The position numbers and the translations under genes are program-made. The notes beneath the pieces were generated by a model that saw only the letters and a program-made list of their open reading frames with translations, was not told the origin of the DNA and did no database searches. Positions 59,323 through 64,000 of a stretch of 64,000 nt of DNA are shown piece after piece (within the stretch, counting starts at the first letter, position 1; each line of letters opens with the position of its first letter). This DNA is from Anaerolineae bacterium (GTDB lineage Bacteria; Chloroflexota; Anaerolineae; 4572-78; J111), in the NCBI GenBank assembly GCA_023382535.1, contig JAHDWA010000003.1, positions 45,761 to 109,760 on the forward strand, in the 5' to 3' direction.

Positions 59323-60411
59323 ATGTCTCAAAAGAAACTAGGCGTGGCTATTCTCGGCTGCGGCAACATTGCCGTGCCCTACGCCGAAAATCTATCTTCC
59401 TATCCCGAAATTGAGCTGGTCGGCGTGGCCGATGTGGATACCAGCCGGGCCGAAACCCTGGCGGCGCAGTTTGGCTGCCGCGCTTATCCCTCCATGGAGG
59501 CCATGCTGGCCGACGAAAAGGTAGAGCTGGTCGTCAATTTGACTATTCACCACGCCCACAAAGAGACGACGGCGCGCTGCCTTGAAGCCGGCAAGCACGT
59601 CCACAGCGAAAAGCCCATGACGCTTACCTACGAAGACGCACGAGCGCTGGTCGAACTGGCGCGGCAAAAAGGACTGCGCCTGGGCTGCTCGCCTTTTACA
59701 TTTATGGGCGAGGCCCAGCAAACGGCCTGGAAAATTATCCGCGAGGGGCGGCTGGGCCAGATCCGGGTGGTTTATGCCGAGGTCAATTGGGGCCGGATCG
59801 AGTCCTGGCATCCCGCGCCCGGCCCATTTTACCAGGTAGGCGCCTTGTTTGATGTTGGCGTCTACCCGCTGACCTTGCTGACAGCGATTTTTGGCCCGGC
59901 CCGGAAAGTGTGGGCTTATGGGACCGTTCTCCATCCTGACCGGGTAACGCGGGAAGGCGTTCCGTTCCATATCGAAACCCCCGATTTCATTGTCTCGCTG
60001 ATCGAGTTGGAAAACGGGCCCTTGGTCCGGCTGACCACCGATTTTTATGTCTCGCGCCACAGCAGCAAGCAGGATGGTGTCGAATTTCAGGGGGACCTGG
60101 GCGCGCTCTACCTGAAGAGCTGGCATGACTTCGATGTACCGGTCGAGCTGGCTGAATTCGACCAGCCCTTCCGGCCGGTCCCCCTGGTCAAGCCGGGCTA
60201 CCAGGGCAGCCGCAAGGTCGAGTGGGGCCGGGCGGTGCTGGATATGGCCCAGGCCATCGCCGAGGGACGCCCTCACCGGGCTACCGGCGAGCAGGCAGCG
60301 CATGTAGTCGAAATTCTCAACGCTGTTACCCAATCTATCCAAAACGGCCAGCCGGTGGTGGTCCATTCCAGTTTTGCCCCGCCCGCACCGATGGAATGGG
60401 CGATGGGGTGA
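59323..60411 (+). CDS. Gfo/Idh/MocA-family oxidoreductase
   Basis: 362-residue NAD(P)-dependent sugar dehydrogenase. It has a Rossmann start with GCGNIA (about 12-17), EKPMTLTYEDA (about 92-102, the EKP Lys being catalytic) and a C-terminal beta-sheet domain with DVGVYPLTLL. CAGGAGC precedes the start. With ThuA and aldo/keto reductase it forms a typical set for oxidising or epimerising sugars; the sugar is unknown. Confidence 0.92.
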   Translation: MSQKKLGVAILGCGNIAVPYAENLSSYPEIELVGVADVDTSRAETLAAQFGCRAYPSMEAMLADEKVELVVNLTIHHAHKETTARCLEAGKHVHSEKPMTLTYEDARALVELARQKGLRLGCSPFTFMGEAQQTAWKIIREGRLGQIRVVYAEVNWGRIESWHPAPGPFYQVGALFDVGVYPLTLLTAIFGPARKVWAYGTVLHPDRVTREGVPFHIETPDFIVSLIELENGPLVRLTTDFYVSRHSSKQDGVEFQGDLGALYLKSWHDFDVPVELAEFDQPFRPVPLVKPGYQGSRKVEWGRAVLDMAQAIAEGRPHRATGEQAAHVVEILNAVTQSIQNGQPVVVHSSFAPPAPMEWAMG

Positions 60412-60435
60412 TCCACTGAAAACCTGGGGAGAGTT

Positions 60436-61614
60436 ATGACAGATGAAGCCGAGGCCGGTGCATCCGGCTCGGAAGATAAGTTAAACATGGGCCAATTAAG
60501 GTTCATTGGGGGTGTGGTCGTAAATTTGGCCGTGACCCTCTGCCTGGTATTGTTAGTCCCCCTGGCTGCCGCCATGGTCACGCTCAATACTTATCAGGGC
60601 TGGCCCTGGCTGGGATTTGAGGCCCCGCTTAACCAGCCCGGCTCGATACCAGATGCTCCGCCGCAGCTCATGCCCGTTCAGTTCCAGGTCTTAACGCCAA
60701 TCGAGACCCCCATCCTGACCCTCAGCAGTGCGCCCGTCCCTCTGCCCACCGTCTCGCCGTTGAAGGAGCAGGTAGGTTCCGCGGGTCTCCTAACTGGGAA
60801 GGTCACCGGAACAAAGTTACAGGATTCAATAATGATGCGGACGCTGCATCGAGCTGTTGTGGGCATTCCCCCTCAAGAGCTGGCCAGTTCTCTTTCGCGT
60901 CAATTGGCTAACCTGTCTCTACCCAGGGCTACGATCACGCCACCCGCTCTTCCGGCCCAGGTTTCTGCCGCTCCTCAGGAACTTGTTCCCCCGGCAAGCT
61001 CGGCAAACTCTTATCAGCTTATCCCCCTGGAAGGACAGCGCGAAAGCCGGCCGGCAGTAAATCACGGCGACCTTAACCTGGAATTACGGGACCCCCAACC
61101 TATTGCCGTAGATCTGAACCTGGTAGAGATTAATGGTTCGGGCCTGGATCCGGATGCGCCTTATCTGGCGGCCATCTTCAAGCCTGATTTTGTCCGGGCC
61201 TACACAATTCATGATTGGGACTGGGGCTGTGACTGCCGGGGCAAGCTGCTCCAAGCGGAGCATGGCGTGTTGGTGGGGATTCGAACAACACCAGGGGCGC
61301 CGGTCTTTATTCCACCGCGTAAGCAAAATGTTTATGCCGGCAAGTATTACGCCACCCTGCTCTACGCCTCGGAGGACAGCCTGACTTTTGTCTATACCAG
61401 GGCCGGGAGCGTGGCCAGAGGTTACACGGTACATTATCTTGGCCTGCACACCGACCCCAATCTGGTCGCTCTGTTCCGCCGGAGTCAGGGGAGCGAATTA
61501 CCCGGACTAACCCTTGATACCCCGGTTGGAACTGCCACCACTGAATTGATTGTGGCAATTCGCGATAACGGCACCTTTCTGGATGCCCGTTCCCGGCGAG
61601 ATTGGTGGGAATAA
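60436..61614 (+). CDS. Membrane-anchored extracellular protein, family A paralogue 1
   Basis: 392 residues of unknown function. A short cytosolic N-terminus, one TM segment (about 27-50), a Pro/Val/Thr-rich stalk (about 55-180) and a folded C-terminal domain (about 185-392). The domain has GQRESRPAVNHGDLNLELRD, a DWDWxCxC motif (about 256-263), YASEDSLTFVYTRAGSV and GLHTDPNLVALF. A paralogue with the same layout begins at 62941. I do not recognise a named domain. It is 24 bases after the Gfo/Idh/MocA gene but unrelated in content. Confidence 0.75.
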   Translation: MTDEAEAGASGSEDKLNMGQLRFIGGVVVNLAVTLCLVLLVPLAAAMVTLNTYQGWPWLGFEAPLNQPGSIPDAPPQLMPVQFQVLTPIETPILTLSSAPVPLPTVSPLKEQVGSAGLLTGKVTGTKLQDSIMMRTLHRAVVGIPPQELASSLSRQLANLSLPRATITPPALPAQVSAAPQELVPPASSANSYQLIPLEGQRESRPAVNHGDLNLELRDPQPIAVDLNLVEINGSGLDPDAPYLAAIFKPDFVRAYTIHDWDWGCDCRGKLLQAEHGVLVGIRTTPGAPVFIPPRKQNVYAGKYYATLLYASEDSLTFVYTRAGSVARGYTVHYLGLHTDPNLVALFRRSQGSELPGLTLDTPVGTATTELIVAIRDNGTFLDARSRRDWWE

Positions 61615-61669
61615 TTTGCTGTTTTAACGCCTCTCTGACTCTTTGCTCCGGTCAAAAAATTTTTACCCC

Positions 61670-61698
61670 TTGATTATGTTAAAAAAATGTGATATTAT
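61670..61698 (+). promoter_or_regulatory. Promoter upstream of the SnoaL-like gene
   Basis: TTGATT (61670-61675), 17 bases, TATTAT (61693-61698). The predicted start lies about 18 bases before ATG 61723, with no clear Shine-Dalgarno. Confidence 0.6.
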
Positions 61699-61722
61699 GT
61701 AAGAGCTTTAACACTATTAAAA

Positions 61723-62826
61723 ATGTTAAGGCCCGATGTGGGTATGGCCGATCAAAATCGTCGAAACATATTTTCCAGTGCGATGGTGGTTGTCGCCATT
61801 CTCATTTCACCGGCAACCTTAGCCGTGTGTGGGTTGGGGCAGTCTGTTAATGTCGAAGCGACAGTGGCCGCCGGGGTTGCCGCCACCCAGCAAGCAGCCG
61901 TTAATTTGCAGGCCACGATTGACGCGGCTATCGCCGCAACTCAGGCCGCTATCCAGGCTCAGTCCACCCCGGCTGCGCCCGCGCCATCTGAGCCTGAATT
62001 GGTGCGAACGGTTATCCTCATCGAAGCCAACGCCACTATTGCCAGAGATTTGGCTGTTCTTCAATCCATCTATGCGCCGGATGCTGTCGTCGTAGATCAC
62101 AACGGCACGCCGGATGATGCCAGCGATGATACCACCTGGCAGGGCTGGGCTAATATCGAACGACGCTATCTGGCCTTCTTCTCAGCCGGATTTTCCTCTT
62201 TAACCCCGGTTGACTTATCCATTCAGATGGATAGTGATCTCCAGGCGACGGCCACTCATCGGGGAGTTATTCTGAATGGAACAGTTTATCCCGACCGGGG
62301 CGTCTATACGCTCAATAAAATCAACGGACAGTGGCTTATTACCCGGCTGGAGTATGGCAACGAAAAAGGCTACAGCACCTTGCCGGCCCAGGCCGAGAGT
62401 ACTCCCCAAGTTCAAAAGCCCCCTCAGGATGATGGTCTTTATGATCTAAAAGTGGGCAATCAGCATCGCTATGAAGAACCCTGGGGTTGGGATCGCGGCG
62501 ACCCGTGCAAAGCCTGGGAAACGGGTGACTTTGACGATACCAGGCCGAACTATCGCGGGTTCAATGTCGAGTTATTGCTCACCAATAATTCTGGTGGCCT
62601 AGTGCCCGATGCCTGGCCGATCAGTTTTACCACCGCCAAAGGTAAATCGGTCAAGGCGTGTTATTATGGGTATGCCGGGTCTGGTCCGTCGCCTGGCGCT
62701 ACAAGTTCAGTCACTTTCTTTACGGTGGTCGAAAAAGGGGACTATGTCGAAAAGATAACATTTAGTCTCAACGATCAAACGGTCCAGCTTTGCCTCGATG
62801 GCAAGGGGGGCTGGTCGCGCTGTTAA
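61723..62826 (+). CDS. Exported protein with SnoaL/NTF2-like domain
   Basis: 367 residues; the start may instead be ATG 61744. A hydrophobic N-terminal segment (about 17-36) is a signal or anchor. An Ala/Gln-rich helical stretch follows (about 40-80). A domain at about 92-225 has the look of SnoaL/DUF4440 (VLQSIYAPDAVVVDHNG, INGQWLITRLEYGNE). A C-terminal beta domain (about 245-367) contains LLLTNNSGG and four Cys. It lies between the two family A paralogues and has its own promoter and terminator. The function is unknown. Confidence 0.72.
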   Translation: MLRPDVGMADQNRRNIFSSAMVVVAILISPATLAVCGLGQSVNVEATVAAGVAATQQAAVNLQATIDAAIAATQAAIQAQSTPAAPAPSEPELVRTVILIEANATIARDLAVLQSIYAPDAVVVDHNGTPDDASDDTTWQGWANIERRYLAFFSAGFSSLTPVDLSIQMDSDLQATATHRGVILNGTVYPDRGVYTLNKINGQWLITRLEYGNEKGYSTLPAQAESTPQVQKPPQDDGLYDLKVGNQHRYEEPWGWDRGDPCKAWETGDFDDTRPNYRGFNVELLLTNNSGGLVPDAWPISFTTAKGKSVKACYYGYAGSGPSPGATSSVTFFTVVEKGDYVEKITFSLNDQTVQLCLDGKGGWSRC

Positions 62827-62831
62827 GCCTT

Positions 62832-62863
62832 ACGGTTAGATGCCCAACGTCTAACCGTTTTTT
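62832..62863 (+). terminator. Intrinsic terminator after the SnoaL-like gene
   Basis: ACGGTTAGA and TCTAACCGT with a 9-base loop followed by six T. Confidence 0.9.
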
Positions 62864-62940
62864 AATTATTTTCCAAGTGAAGTTATAGATATTTAGCATA
62901 AGATGGCTTTCACCCGTTAACAATTGAGGAGGAGAGGGTT

Positions 62941-64000
62941 ATGACCAACGAAGCCGGAGCAGAGGCATCTGCGGCTGAAAGCAGGCTGGGCGGCTGTTTA
63001 ATGTGGTTTTTTTGGGGAGTGTCTTTGAGTTTTATGACGATTCTCTCCCTGGTGCTGCTCGTTCTGCTGGCCGCTTCCTTAACTCTAAATGTTTACCTGG
63101 GTTGGGAATTAACAGGGCTTGAAGTTTCAGTGAGCCGCTCAGGCGCCGGCTCGGTACCCGAACTCATCCCAACCGACATGCTGGCAGCCATTCCGACCAA
63201 CACGCCGGTACTCCTGCTCAGCCCTACCCTGACCCCTTCACCGACCGTATCGCCGCTGGAGGCACAGGTGGCTACGCTGGCTGCACTCGCAACACAGGTA
63301 GCGATCTCACAACCACCTGCTGCGCCAAATTCACCCCCGTCATTGCCCGTAACAACTCCTTCCGCTGCGCAAGCCGGTGTGCCCACTGCGGTGGCAATGA
63401 GTACCCCTCAGGCAAGCGCCAATGTTCCGGCCCCGCAAGCTGTCAATCCAGCCGCGCAGCCGGCTACTCCGGCTGCTGTGGCTGCCGCCTCTCAACAAGA
63501 AGCAGCAGCGGAGTTTGCGCCCCCGGTAAGCTCATCAAACTCGTATAAGTTAATTCCCATTGAAGGTGAGCGCGAAAGCCGCCCAGCCGAAGAACACGGC
63601 GACCTCAACTTGAAGTTGCGCGACCCCCAGCCGATTGAGGTAGACCTTTCCCTGCAAGACCTGCCCGGTTCCGGCATAGACCCCAATGCACCCAATTTCT
63701 CAAAGATTTTCAAACCCGATTTCATGCGGGCCTACACAGTTTACGATTGGGATTGGAGCTGCAATTGTAAGGGTAAACTACTTCAGGAGGATCATTTAGT
63801 CTTGCTGGGGCTAAAAACTACGCCCGGTGAGCCTGTTTTTATCCCACGCAAAGAGAGCGATATTTATGGAGGCAGTTATTACGCGGTAGTGCTCTACGCT
63901 TCAGAGGATAGCCTGACTTTTTTGTACAATCGGGCTGGCAGCGTGGTTAAGGGTTACACTGTCCATTACATTGGCTTGCATACCGATCCTAATTTGGTAG
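62941..64000 (+). CDS. Membrane-anchored extracellular protein, family A paralogue 2, partial
   Basis: 353 codons are visible before the right edge. It has the same plan as the protein at 60436: charged N-terminus, TM segment (about 22-50), a longer Pro/Ala/Thr stalk (about 75-190) and a C-terminal domain with GERESRPAEEHGDLNLKLRD, DWDWSCNC and GYTVHYIGLHTDPNLV. The stalk is longer and more repetitive than in paralogue 1, while the terminal domain is strongly conserved. A strong GAGGAGGAGAGG precedes the start. Unknown function. Confidence 0.8.
   Translation, partial: MTNEAGAEASAAESRLGGCLMWFFWGVSLSFMTILSLVLLVLLAASLTLNVYLGWELTGLEVSVSRSGAGSVPELIPTDMLAAIPTNTPVLLLSPTLTPSPTVSPLEAQVATLAALATQVAISQPPAAPNSPPSLPVTTPSAAQAGVPTAVAMSTPQASANVPAPQAVNPAAQPATPAAVAAASQQEAAAEFAPPVSSSNSYKLIPIEGERESRPAEEHGDLNLKLRDPQPIEVDLSLQDLPGSGIDPNAPNFSKIFKPDFMRAYTVYDWDWSCNCKGKLLQEDHLVLLGLKTTPGEPVFIPRKESDIYGGSYYAVVLYASEDSLTFLYNRAGSVVKGYTVHYIGLHTDPNLV

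Overview
The window looks like part of a Chloroflexota (Anaerolineae/Caldilineae-type) chromosome. The clues are the moderately high GC, exported lipoproteins with a short lipobox followed by Val/Glu/Lys- or Pro/Thr-rich linkers, a double-length phosphofructokinase, and a MerR-VWA pair. This placement is an inference from protein style, not from a marker gene. No rRNA, tRNA, CRISPR, prophage or transposase was seen. Both ends cut a gene.

Layout. (1) 1-5175: a sugar-type ABC uptake locus joined to a two-component system. A substrate-binding protein whose reading frame starts to repeat itself is divergent from an operon of response regulator (REC-HTH-REC), permease, and a single polypeptide combining an ABC ATPase with a histidine kinase. 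This is the most unusual system in the window. (2) 5170-14231: a membrane-anchored glycosidase-like protein, a yeast-type cytosine deaminase, and a BMP-family nucleoside ABC transporter whose genes are split by three unrelated genes (PAS protein, FKBP, AT-rich membrane protein). (3) 14473-19694: a thiolase-like protein lacking the nucleophilic Cys, a CodA-like amidohydrolase lacking one metal ligand, a PPOX oxidoreductase behind a palindromic operator, and a MerR-VWA operon. (4) 20000-23625: a McrBC-type restriction pair with a mosaic McrB. (5) 23802-36984: an SHMT-fold enzyme, two MtaD-like deaminases, two SDRs, a YdcZ-type transporter, a LURP-one protein, a second, intact BMP nucleoside ABC transporter, a cupin and purine nucleoside phosphorylase. 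Together with region 2 this suggests nucleoside and nucleobase scavenging. (6) 37158-50452: LsrG-like monooxygenase, Fe-alcohol dehydrogenase, DUF362 protein, FtsH, two LysM-CAP exported proteins, double phosphofructokinase, a deacetylase/acetyltransferase pair, and a histidine phosphatase behind a hairpin leader. (7) 50488-60411: GNAT, EamA and APC transporters, PlsC, xylulokinase, SerC, and a sugar module (ThuA, aldo/keto reductase, a ThuA remnant, Gfo/Idh/MocA). (8) 60436-64000: three exported single-TM proteins, the outer two paralogous.

A second layer runs across the window. About twenty intergenic sites carry short degenerate tandem arrays with a period of mostly 7 nt (sometimes 6, 8 or about 10). 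Many are built as two complementary arms. The words differ from site to site but the period is kept. The arrays often contain the stop codon of one gene, and in one case also the start codon of the next. Similar arrays lie inside mcrB and xylB. They resemble in style the heptanucleotide STRR repeats of filamentous cyanobacteria.
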